A stretch of DNA of 28,760 bases from Hypsibius dujardini (lineage: Eukaryota; Tardigrada; Eutardigrada; Parachela; Hypsibiidae), in the NCBI GenBank assembly GCA_001579985.1, contig LRSR01002001.1, forward strand, positions 1 to 28,760. The letters run 5' to 3'. The position numbers were made by a program, and so were the translations under genes. Below the pieces are notes generated by a model. That model did no database searches. It worked only from the letters and a program-made list of their open reading frames with translations, and had not been told where the DNA came from. Positions within the stretch are counted from its first letter, which is position 1. Each line of letters begins with the position of its first letter. Below are positions 20,384-28,697 of this stretch, in pieces.

Positions 20384-22144
20384 TTACTGTTCGGCAAAGT
20401 AGTTAAGCAATGTTGTGATTTGTGGCCGTTCCTCCGGTTTCATCACCATACATTTAATGACGAAGTCCCTCAATTCTGCTGGAATATCCTCCGGAATAAC
20501 TGGCACTGCCATTTCAAATGCTTTGTTGTTAGGTGGCATCACCCCTGCGCAGGACATTTCCAGGACTACAGCTCCCAGGCTCCAGATATCCGTTCCTCGG
20601 CCGACGCGATATTTACCCCTGTCAAAATCGGGATTCATACAATACTTTTGCATTTCTGGTGACATGAATCCCCGGGTGCCTACTGGCCGAGAAATGAAAG
20701 TCTGTGATGCTTCCCTTAGCCTCGTGCTGCAGCTGTCTACTCCACATATTTTCAGCGTAGTTTTACTCTCGTCTGAGAAGACGACATTAATGCCTTTCAA
20801 ATCTTTGTGCACGATAGGCGGGTCAAGTTCCATGTGAAGGTAATGTATGCCGCAGATCAGCTGGTTCGCGTACTTTTTCTGCTGTGAAACCGTCAATCCC
20901 AATACAGCTACTTCTGTGAGCGTGCCACCGCTGCAGAATTCCATGATGAGCGTGAACTGCAGATCAGGCTCGAAACATCCGACTGCGAGGTATTTCACAA
21001 TATTCCGATGGTTTAGTTTGGGGAGAGTCCTTGTTATTCTATCGATTTCATCTTGAGCTAGTGGTTTGAAGAAAGTCTTCAACGCCAGGTGTCGAGGACC
21101 CTGCTCAATGAAGTCTGCGCCAACCCAATAGGCATTCACTCGATGCACAACCCCAAATCCACCCGAATCGGCAGGTTTTCCCTTTGAAGTCCGGAGGTAA
21201 TACTGAATTCCCCCGTCTGCACATTTAAAGTACTCGCGGTCAGCATATTCCAGCAATTTCGCCGCGGTTGGACGGTCGTCTGGATTGACTTTTAGACAAT
21301 GACAGGCCAGAACTTTCAGCTCATCTGGTATATCTTCTGGTATGTGAGGTATTAGAGGAAGTCCTTTCATTACGTGCCCCATAATAGCTTTGTAGTCGGT
21401 TTGGCATAGCCCTTCGTTGAACTTCAGTTCCTGCTGTCCATCTCGCGCTAGATACATGTCCAAAACCACACACCCCAGGCTCCATATGTCAGTTGAAAAG
21501 TCTGGAGGTCGCCGATTTCCCCTTTCATTGTCATGCATCCAAGCAATCATTTCTGGTGACATGAAGAAAAATGTTCCCATCGCTTCCATTTGCTTCTCTG
21601 ACGATCTCGGAGCAGGCTTGCGCTGGAATGAGTCATCGAGATCAGCAATTTTTAGCATTTTTCCCGTCAAATTTTTCATCAGTATGTTTTCTGATTTTAG
21701 GTCTCCGTGAATAAGCTTTGTTGGTGTCTTTTCATGAAGGTAACGAAGACCAGAAGCCAGCTGAAACGTGTAGTTGACAAGGACATTAGTTGAGCAATAC
21801 TCGGTATTACTCTTGATGAAATTGGTAAGCGTCCCCCCGCTGCAGAATTCCATAAGTATGCAATACTCGCTGGGTCTTGCAATCTTGGTACCAACAGCAA
21901 TGTACCGAATGACGTAGTCATGTTGGAGTTGTAAGAGGGTTCCTAATTTTTCAATTGTGGTTTCGCTTAGTTGGCGGCTCCGAATTTTTAACGCATATGT
22001 TTCAGCATGGTTTTCACGGGGAACGGGATCAGGATCCAAGTAAAACGCGTTCACTTCAATAATGTGCGAATCAAAATGACTTGAAGAATAATTGGGACCA
22101 GTAGGATGACAAATATTGTCAAAACCATAGCTGTCTTTGAACAA
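20384..22144 (-). CDS. Tandem double protein kinase, STE/MAP3K-like
   Basis: Uninterrupted frame of about 586 codons with two kinase domains. Domain 1 (~25-305): beta-3 lysine in ALK (53), HGDLKSEN (HRD changed to HGD, catalytic Asp148 and Asn kept), DLD for DFG (168-170), GT..MSPE (190-198), D-W-S-L-G helix F. Its glycine-rich loop is absent. Domain 2 (~322-582): intact DSGGFGVV loop (326-333), ALK (354-356), HKDLKGIN (446-453), but GVD replaces DFG, losing the metal-binding Asp; probably a pseudokinase. LMEFCSGGTLT is shared by both, so they arose by internal duplication. MEFCSGGTL and the HxDLKxxN style are MAP3K/STE-like. No ATG exists in frame before residue 98, so the start comes from an unseen exon or a frameshift. 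A minus-strand ATG at 22160 opens another frame with a hydrophobic segment. Confidence 0.85.
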   Translation of the reverse strand: MFKDSYGFDNICHPTGPNYSSSHFDSHIIEVNAFYLDPDPVPRENHAETYALKIRSRQLSETTIEKLGTLLQLQHDYVIRYIAVGTKIARPSEYCILMEFCSGGTLTNFIKSNTEYCSTNVLVNYTFQLASGLRYLHEKTPTKLIHGDLKSENILMKNLTGKMLKIADLDDSFQRKPAPRSSEKQMEAMGTFFFMSPEMIAWMHDNERGNRRPPDFSTDIWSLGCVVLDMYLARDGQQELKFNEGLCQTDYKAIMGHVMKGLPLIPHIPEDIPDELKVLACHCLKVNPDDRPTAAKLLEYADREYFKCADGGIQYYLRTSKGKPADSGGFGVVHRVNAYWVGADFIEQGPRHLALKTFFKPLAQDEIDRITRTLPKLNHRNIVKYLAVGCFEPDLQFTLIMEFCSGGTLTEVAVLGLTVSQQKKYANQLICGIHYLHMELDPPIVHKDLKGINVVFSDESKTTLKICGVDSCSTRLREASQTFISRPVGTRGFMSPEMQKYCMNPDFDRGKYRVGRGTDIWSLGAVVLEMSCAGVMPPNNKAFEMAVPVIPEDIPAELRDFVIKCMVMKPEERPQITTLLNYFAEQ

Positions 22145-22294
22145 AATATCGGAATTCCCATGGATGAATCACATTGAAGCTAATTTGTTATAATCCCGCG
22201 AGAGCGTATCACACATCAGTGTCCCCAGTTCCCGGCCTTTTTAGACGAGTTTATGATCCCCCTAAAGCCCGCCACGCCACATGACGTTCTCCTT
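22145..22294 (-). promoter_or_regulatory. Short spacer and possible promoter of the kinase gene
   Basis: Only 150 nt separate the co-chaperone stop from the kinase frame, both on the minus strand. ATTATAACAAA near 22192 could serve as a TATA element for the ATG at 22160. Confidence 0.3.
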
Positions 22295-22632
22295 TTAAGC
22301 GCGTTTGCGCACGCACGATTCCTTGAGGTTGTTGAGATAAAGCTCCTCCACGCTGGTCTCGATGGTCAACATCTCTTTCTTGGTGTGTTTGGTGTGGATG
22401 TCGTCTTTCAGGTAGAAGCGTACGTCCATATTACGGGTCAGGTACTGGTGGGGATACTTGAGGGACTGCTGGAGGTTGTAGACCGGTTCGGTGTATGAGA
22501 GGGATAAGAGAAGGCTCAGGCCGAGAAAGAGAAGCAGAGGTGAGAGCTGGAGAAAGAGGGTGAAACCACTGGAATGTCGAGCTGAGAAGAGAAGGGAGAC
22601 GAGCTTAGATACATGAAGCATCAGGGTGATAA

Positions 22633-22665
<33 letters not shown>

Positions 22666-23050
22666 TATACAGATAAACGAACAGACAGACGGAAGGAGAG
22701 ACAAACAAACAGGCAGACAAACTCATACAGTCGAGTCGACAAACCTGCATTAGGATCATCACGACGTGCGTGGACGCCATGTCGGTGGTCATCGTCCTCG
22801 TCATGTTCGGCGAATCGATTAAATCCCTGCCCAAAGAACATGTTAAAAATGTCGTCGGCCGAGGCGTCGTCTTCGAAGAACAAGAAGTTTCCGCTGCGGT
22901 AGTATTTTCTCCTGCCTTCTTGGCGGGCGAAATGGGGGTTGTGTTGGACTGTCTGGTAGTTCTCACCGCCGGCGTTGTAGTCGAACTTCTTTTGGGGATT
23001 CGAAAGGATCGCGTAGGCTTTGCCGACAATCTTGAAGGCCTCCCCCGAAC
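22295..23050 (-). CDS. DNAJB12/DNAJB14-type ER membrane co-chaperone, C-terminal exons
   Basis: Complement(join(22295..22581,22745..23050)), partial at the 5' end. The upstream exon encodes the end of the J domain (GEAFKIVGKAYAILSNPQ then KKFDYN), followed by a linker and an acidic DDIFNMFFG segment typical of the DNAJB12/14 group. It ends in phase 1 at GCAG before GTTTGT. The last exon follows a strong acceptor (CCTTCTCTTCTCAG) and encodes a leucine-rich transmembrane helix, then the DUF1977-type tail (KYPHQYLTRNMDVRFYLKDD) and TAA. Family members recruit HSP70 to the ER membrane for degradation and folding of membrane proteins. The HPD-bearing exon is not visible before the retroelement, so it must lie beyond the window. 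Confidence 0.85.
22629..22672. repeat. (GACA)n microsatellite in co-chaperone intron
   Basis: A GACA run inside the 163-nt intron 22582-22744; on the transcribed strand it reads CTGT. Confidence 0.9.
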
Positions 23051-23069
23051 CTTAACATTAATTCGGTTA

Positions 23070-23170
23070 AAGACAGACAGACAGAGAGACCGACCGACCG
23101 ACAGACAGAGAGACAGAGAGACAGAGAGACAGAGAGACAGACAGAGAGACAGACAGACAGACAGACAGAG
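23070..23170. repeat. (GACA)/(GAGA)n microsatellite at the retroelement's left edge
   Basis: GACAGACA and GAGACAGA units begin 20 nt upstream of the co-chaperone exon acceptor. They run to within 40 nt of the retroelement's first codons. Confidence 0.9.
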
Positions 23171-23208
23171 AACCGTCTCCCGCGCTGTTTACGGTTCCCT
23201 TGCTTTTT

Positions 23209-25320
23209 ATGCCTTTAATTGACATTCGACAATTAAAACGTTCCGATCCGTTTTGTGGCCTTATTATTTCTCTATTAGAGAAAGAAGATGGTGGCCAGAA
23301 ACGTCATGAAAAGGCAGTCTTCTATGTGTTGAAAAAGGATATTTTATACCGCAAAGTCTTCCGTGATAACTGTCCGTTTCTTTTGCTTGTCATACCGAAG
23401 TCTCTTCGGGCGTCTGTTTTGCGTGAAGCACACGATGCTTTAACCTCTGGCCATTTAGGCGTTGCCCGCACGTACGAGCGTATCCGGGATCGGTATTGGT
23501 TTCCTGGTGTTGTGGAACACGTGACCCGTTTTGTTGCGTCTTGCGAGTCTTGTCAACATAAGAACAACCCCCCACAAAAGAAACCCGGTTATCTTCAACC
23601 TTTGCCCGTGGTTGGTCCTTTTGTTCGGGTACATATGGATTACTCCGGTCCATATCCAGTCACCTGTCGCCGAAATACCTTAGTTTTAGCAGCAATTTGC
23701 CCATTCACGAAGTACGTGTTTTTACGTGCTTCCCCGGCAGCAACAGCCAATAACGCTGCAAAATTTCTGGTCGAAAACATTATTCTTAAACGCGGCATGG
23801 TGCGTGAAGTTCTGTCTGACCGTGGCCTACATTTTCGGGGTTCAGCCATGCAACAAATTCTGAAATTGATGAATATCAAACACCTTTTAACGACCGCATA
23901 TCACCCGCAAACTGATGGTGTCTGTGAGAGATTGAACAAAACAGTAGGTATTATTTTGTCGCATTTTGTGACTGAAAATCAAAAAAATTGGGATTCGGTT
24001 ATACCATTTGCCGAATTTGCCATTAATACTATGATTCAAGAAACAACTGGGTATACACCGTTTGAACTGGTACATGGTCGTCGAGCAGTAACTCCCCTTG
24101 ACCTGGCTCTTGATTTTGATGGGTGGACCGAAATAACCAACCCTACCGAATACGCTTCTCTTATAAACGATTGGTTGGGAATGGCCCGACAGGTGGCGCT
24201 CTCTAAGGTGAATAAAACGCATGATAAGGAAGCACCTAGGTTCAACCAAAATCGCCGACAGGTCGCATACGAACCCGGTCAGTTGGTACTAGAATGGAAA
24301 CCAGTTGGGGCGGCCGGTTTAGCGACAAAATTTCTCCGTCGTTGGAAGGGCCCATTTCTTGTGGTTGAACAAACCAGTCCCGTCAATGTGAAAATTTGTT
24401 CATTAAAAGGCCGAAAAAAATTGCGAATTGTTCATGTTGAACGTTTGAAATTATATAACGTTCGCGAAACAGACGAAGATGATGACCAATTTTGGCAGCA
24501 AGCTGCCGAGATGGGAGTTAACGACGCCGAAGAGGGCGTGAGTGATCTATTTACAGATGATATCTCACCTACCGATGTTGTAAACTCTGAGGCTATTGGC
24601 ACTTCCGGTTCTGGTTCTTCTCTTGTTTTTGGTTCTGTTGGCTCTCAACCTATGGCCATATCGCCATCTGTCTCTCCCTACGTCTCTGGTGGCGAGGACT
24701 CTATTCCAATGACCTTTTGGCAACATAGTGATTTGACTACCGAAATTGCTAATCGACCGCGCCGTGACCGATCGCAACCGGAAAGATACGGATTTCAAGT
24801 CCCGTCTAATTACGTGGCGCCTTGTCTTTTTCTGCAGACCCAAAGCCGCTGTAAGTCACCCAGCAGAATGCAATCAATTACTCCACTTCTGGCTATTCTG
24901 TCTGCTATCACGCTGTTAACAATGTCGGTCATCCTACCGAAGTCATCTGCGTTCTCTATGACGGCCTGTGACTGCTCTCGTCCAACTGTCGTCGGCACTA
25001 TTAACCTGACCCGCTTTTCTAAGTGCTCCATACCTGCCCGTCGTGTTGATCAAGTTTCTCTCGTCGCGTATTCCGTCCTACAACACCGTCTGCCGGTTCA
25101 CAAATTTGAAGGATACGCTTGCAAACAATGGATTGTTGGCGCCAGCGTGACACGATATCTTCTTCCTCTTGACGACCATCAAACTTACCAAGAAGCAGTT
25201 GCAGTAGCTCCGGTCGACTGCTGGCGAATGGTCACCACTTCCATGTGTGGAAAAAATCACCTTGTCAAAAGCGGCATCGGGTTTAACTTCTGTGGCAAGC
25301 CGCATGTTACAGCACCGTAG
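23209..25320 (+). CDS. Integrase continuing in frame into Env N-terminal part
   Basis: The frame is open from the left breakpoint; the first ATG is at 23209. The integrase HHCC zinc finger has His at 23431 and 23452 and Cys at 23542 and 23551. The DD35E core: Asp in VHMDYSG (23638), Asp in LSDRG (23818), Glu in GVCERLN (23926), with 35 residues between the last two. GPF at ~24349 is the gypsy GPY/F motif. An acidic, Ser/Thr-rich linker follows, then an RPRRDRSQPERYG segment. A new hydrophobic leader starts at ATG 24868, followed by a Cys-rich ectodomain that ends at TAG 25318-25320. A TTTTTCTGCAG acceptor at 24828-24838 would allow a spliced env message starting at 24868. The catalytic residues are intact although the element is truncated. 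Confidence 0.85.
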   Translation: MPLIDIRQLKRSDPFCGLIISLLEKEDGGQKRHEKAVFYVLKKDILYRKVFRDNCPFLLLVIPKSLRASVLREAHDALTSGHLGVARTYERIRDRYWFPGVVEHVTRFVASCESCQHKNNPPQKKPGYLQPLPVVGPFVRVHMDYSGPYPVTCRRNTLVLAAICPFTKYVFLRASPAATANNAAKFLVENIILKRGMVREVLSDRGLHFRGSAMQQILKLMNIKHLLTTAYHPQTDGVCERLNKTVGIILSHFVTENQKNWDSVIPFAEFAINTMIQETTGYTPFELVHGRRAVTPLDLALDFDGWTEITNPTEYASLINDWLGMARQVALSKVNKTHDKEAPRFNQNRRQVAYEPGQLVLEWKPVGAAGLATKFLRRWKGPFLVVEQTSPVNVKICSLKGRKKLRIVHVERLKLYNVRETDEDDDQFWQQAAEMGVNDAEEGVSDLFTDDISPTDVVNSEAIGTSGSGSSLVFGSVGSQPMAISPSVSPYVSGGEDSIPMTFWQHSDLTTEIANRPRRDRSQPERYGFQVPSNYVAPCLFLQTQSRCKSPSRMQSITPLLAILSAITLLTMSVILPKSSAFSMTACDCSRPTVVGTINLTRFSKCSIPARRVDQVSLVAYSVLQHRLPVHKFEGYACKQWIVGASVTRYLLPLDDHQTYQEAVAVAPVDCWRMVTTSMCGKNHLVKSGIGFNFCGKPHVTAP

Positions 25321-26955
25321 TGGGGTACAACAATCGATGAGGTGACCTGCTGTTTCTACGAGCTTGTCACTTTTGAGGTACTACAAAACTCTCCCGCTGT
25401 TTTGGCTTTTGGACGCGAAGTGGCCCCTAACAGAGCAACAGCTCACTCGGTTCAAGACACACTCACTTTGGTGTGGAACCCACAAAAGGATGTCGTAACA
25501 ACACCTTGTGAGTACGTCACTGTCTACAACGGCTCTGCTCATCGGCTGTCCCACGGGTCTAAGGATACCGAAGTCAACAATACCGAAGTTTGGCTCAGTG
25601 ATAAAACGTCACAAACTGACTACAAGTTGGGTAAAGCGATTATTCTCTGCAACTCTATTAGAGCTTTCGCTGTTGATGATCAACCGGACGTTTTCATCAC
25701 GTACAGCAAGGTCAATTGGGATTTAGATGACGCAACGCCTAAATCACTCGTAGAAGTATCCGGGTGGTACAAGCCAGTAATTATCCAAAAAACTACGCCA
25801 CCGCCAACTACGAATCGATTTCCCCCACGTGACCATGTTTGGGCTGGATTCATCAGTGCACATTTTGGTTATTACGAGAATAAAAATTCTCATTATTTTG
25901 ATCTGATTCACGACGATTTAGCCTATCTCCACTGTATAGCTGACATGGCCCAAACCGAACGAATAATTGCTCTCTCTCACCACAGTCAAATCCTGGCCGC
26001 TAGTGAACTTGGCCTACCGGAGTGCTACGCAGTACGTGCCGCCTCCTCCTCTGGTCTAGTGAAAAAATGTTTGCCGGTTAATGTTACTTTTGGCGTGAAA
26101 ACTGAACGCTGTGGTCAACAACCTGACTTGCGCAATCGCACTATCGAATTGGACGGCAAAAGATTACGTAATCATTCACCCTGTTTCTGGAAAGACTCAA
26201 TTGCCAACTTTGACGGAAGTTGGTACGAGTATCGCAGTTTCGCCTGGCAACTCATCGCGCCAACAAATCATTTGGAGACGGTACAATTATTTTCTCAATT
26301 TGACACCGAAGTGGATCGTGCTGAAAATTATTTGAGTGGAATCGCTGATTCCGATCATCGCGAATTATATTCCATGTTGGGAGAGCTAAGCGGTATACTA
26401 GAAGCAAATCAGGTAACCACGGTTCACGAATTCATTGAAACAACGAAAACTGACGTTCCTGCCCCTCCTACTCTGGCCCTGTTTGAGTACGTCAAATACG
26501 CTGCAATTGGTTCGATCTCTTTTGTTATATTGGTCGGCCTGATCTACTGTTGCTGCACTTGGACTCGTTGCTGTCGCTCCAAACCGGTTCTGCCTCGTTT
26601 CCTCACTTCTCGCCGCTCTCGTGGTCGTTATCAATCTGCTACCCAGTCTATTAATGCGCCTACCGAAAATGAGGTTGCTTGCCCTACCGAAATTATTCCT
26701 TCGACTTCCTTTACTCAACCTGCTGCTATGGTCTTCAACGTCACCGGTGGCAATAACAACTCCTCAGTGCCGGTTCGCTCTAACTCATCGGATGAATCAT
26801 CGGACGGGGTCATCACTAATCACGTCAATCCCCTACGCCGGCCGTCTGGATTTCGTCCTATTTTACCCCCACGCCCCGTTTCAACACTAGCAATTACTCC
26901 TTTGGACACCCGCCAACCCCTGTCTCGTCGACCACACTCTAGTGTTGTGGAATAG
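25321..26955 (+). pseudogene. Env-like glycoprotein, C-terminal part after an in-frame TAG
   Basis: Same frame as the preceding ORF; no ATG occurs for about 200 codons, so it reads only as the continuation of the glycoprotein. It has many Cys residues and sequons, an FDGSWYEY segment before the stem, one transmembrane helix at about 26497-26560 (IGSISFVILVGLIY) and a CCCTW/RCCRS palmitoylation-like border. A long Ser/Pro/Thr-rich tail follows, ending at TAG 26953-26955. Type I membrane topology is clear. Overall layout and Cys pattern resemble the chuvirus-like/mononegavirus-like glycoproteins carried by several animal LTR elements; that assignment is an inference. The single TAG may be a recent nonsense change. 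Confidence 0.7.
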
Positions 26956-27631
26956 GTACCGTCCTGTGTATCTTGCCCGATTTCGGTGATGGGTTTCTAT
27001 TATTGTATATCTATCCTTTAATGTCTGGCTTCTCCCTTATAATTAACCGCTTGGGTGTATTGTATTTAGTTGACAATTTAACCGCTGACAGTTCAACCAC
27101 CATATTAAGATAATAATTTTAAAAAAAGAAGGAGGGAAAAAGAGAAACCAGAAAATTTTGAACTTGTCTAAAAATATGTTATCTATCTATTACCAACCCT
27201 CAGGCCAAAAGATAAGCACGGGCCAAGTAAGTATATTTTGTGGCTACCGAAGTTGTATTTTATGTTTTATTTCAGCCTACCTATGTTGATTAAACAGGCA
27301 ATCTGGTCCAAATAAAAATATTTAAATAAAAATCATTTAACTGTGAAACTGGGCAGGACCAGATTTGGGAGCACACAAAAGAAAAGTAATTGAATTCGCC
27401 TGTCAGAAAAACAATTTGATGCCCATTGTGTTACCCAAACCGGATTAAAAGAAAAAGAAACAAAAATCCGGGAAAAGATCGCATGTGCGACTCTCTGTTC
27501 AGTGTTTTGTCTTTTCTCTGTTGTTTTGTAAGAGTGTCTTGTTTACCTTTTCGTCACTTACGGATTCTTCTAAACTGACCTTGGGAATCTTCTTCATTTC
27601 ACGTTCTGTCTCCTTGATTGTCTTTACTCCC
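26956..27631 (+). other. Non-coding gap inside the element
   Basis: AT-rich, no open frame. It contains an internal polypurine block at 27121-27148 with AAGAAGGAGGGA at 27126-27137, identical to the 12-mer that precedes the 3' LTR, and one CTACCGAA copy at 27244. Confidence 0.7.
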
Positions 27632-27639
27632 TATATAAA
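27632..27639 (+). promoter_or_regulatory. TATA box before the element's extra ORF
   Basis: TATATAAA, about 58 nt upstream of the ATG at 27697. A start near 27661-27668 would give a 30-nt leader. Confidence 0.5.
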
Positions 27640-27696
27640 CGTTATTTGTCGCGTTGATGTGTCATTTAGTTTCATTTTATTCTGTTTCATTCCATC

Positions 27697-28326
27697 ATGG
27701 CCCACTGTTCGACGCCGCTCGATTCGGACAGTGATGACTCTCTACCGAAGTTGATTATAGCCAACTCTCCCTCTCCGTCTCTTCACCCAGACCCTACCGA
27801 AGTTACCGTCTCGCGCCCTCCGAGTCCTCTTTCATCGGGTCCCGACACTTTCATCGTAGATGATAATGGCATGCTTGTTCAACCCGCCATGCTGGTTTCC
27901 GTTCCGCTTGCTACCGTTCATCAACGCTCTCCGTCCCCTGAAATTCCACCTCCGTACGGTCCCATCAACATGCCTAATGATTTTGGGGACGACAACAACC
28001 GTGCATTCAATGTACGCCTCTGGGTCCGCTCCAACCTGCGCTTCAGACTGGAAGGAGATCCAATGAACACCGTCGACGAAATTGCGTCAAGTGCATCCAC
28101 CTTTCTGGACGAAGCCGACACACCTGGTTTTCGCCGTAGCTTGGGTATTGCCATATCTGCTGTCTTCGGTAAGACTGCTGGACCTGAACGCGGTTATCGT
28201 CTTCGTGAGTATCGCCGTGGCCAACCTCTAAATCCCGCCTCCGCTCGCCACCTTCGCGACGTCATCCTTCAGTATCAGCCAGTTTTCGGGCCTAAACCTC
28301 GCCTTGGTAGCTTTGGACATACTTAA
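27697..28326 (+). CDS. Extra ORF between env and 3' LTR, PPPY-containing
   Basis: 209 codons from ATG (context ATCATGG) to TAA. The N-terminal ~90 residues are acidic and Ser/Pro-rich (DSDSDDS; PPSP motifs), with PPPY at residues 84-87, a motif that recruits Nedd4-type ligases and acts as a late-budding domain in many viral structural proteins. Residues ~100-209 are basic and probably folded, ending without a membrane segment. No zinc knuckle is present. It could be a matrix-like or accessory protein, or a relocated Gag fragment; sequence alone does not decide. It has its own upstream TATA box and sits 10 nt before the polypurine tract. Confidence 0.55.
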   Translation: MAHCSTPLDSDSDDSLPKLIIANSPSPSLHPDPTEVTVSRPPSPLSSGPDTFIVDDNGMLVQPAMLVSVPLATVHQRSPSPEIPPPYGPINMPNDFGDDNNRAFNVRLWVRSNLRFRLEGDPMNTVDEIASSASTFLDEADTPGFRRSLGIAISAVFGKTAGPERGYRLREYRRGQPLNPASARHLRDVILQYQPVFGPKPRLGSFGHT

Positions 28327-28336
28327 TGGGTTTCTT

Positions 28337-28348
28337 AAGAAGGAGGGA
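28337..28348 (+). other. Polypurine tract
   Basis: AAGAAGGAGGGA followed by A and then TGTCGCGCC, the usual layout of plus-strand priming site and LTR start in LTR retroelements. The same 12-mer occurs at 27126-27137. Confidence 0.65.
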
Positions 28349-28349
28349 A

Positions 28350-28697
28350 TGTCGCGCCTAGCTATATGATTGAGTAAATCATTAGTGGTCCATTATGTCT
28401 TAATCGTCGTCTTCCATTAGCTACTTTCTTTGTTTTTCCATTTACCTTTGGCCACCTTCTTTCTCTCTTGTCTCTTGTCTTCTGTACTATATAATCTGTT
28501 GGTGTAGTGTTAGTTAGGCAGTACAACCAGTAATAACATCTTTTCCGATTGTGCTCGCTACATAGACATATTGAATTAAATACTTCGCAAGTCCTGCGAA
28601 GTGTGTGTGTGTGCGTATGTGGTGCGTGCGTGCGTGTTTATGTGTGGATTCCTCAAAACTTAAGTATATATCCCTAAATCTGTCCTCCCTCCTAACA
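28350..28697 (+). repeat. 3' LTR
   Basis: Begins TGTCGCGCC directly after the polypurine tract. TATATAAT at 28488-28495 and GTTAGTTAGGCAGT near the expected start site follow, then AATTAAA near 28573 and a (GT)n run at 28602-28640. The proposed CA end lies in CCTAACA. No 5' LTR is available for comparison, so length is uncertain. Confidence 0.5.

Larger units (their letters stand above)
23171..28697 (+). mobile_element. 5'-truncated Ty3/gypsy-type retroelement with Env
   Basis: Order: integrase, Env-like glycoprotein, non-coding gap with promoter, extra ORF, polypurine tract, LTR. Gag, protease, reverse transcriptase and RNase H are missing to the left, where the sequence passes straight into the microsatellite. 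The GPF motif after the integrase core places it in Ty3/gypsy. It lies antisense within a co-chaperone intron. The right edge at 28697 rests on a CCTAACA terminus and is tentative. Confidence 0.8.

Noticed and set aside
22295-23029. Single 244-codon minus frame across the co-chaperone locus
   Set aside because: Its middle reads through a microsatellite-bearing intron, and its upstream part is in the wrong frame for the J-domain exon. The spliced model fits the DNAJB12/14 family much better.
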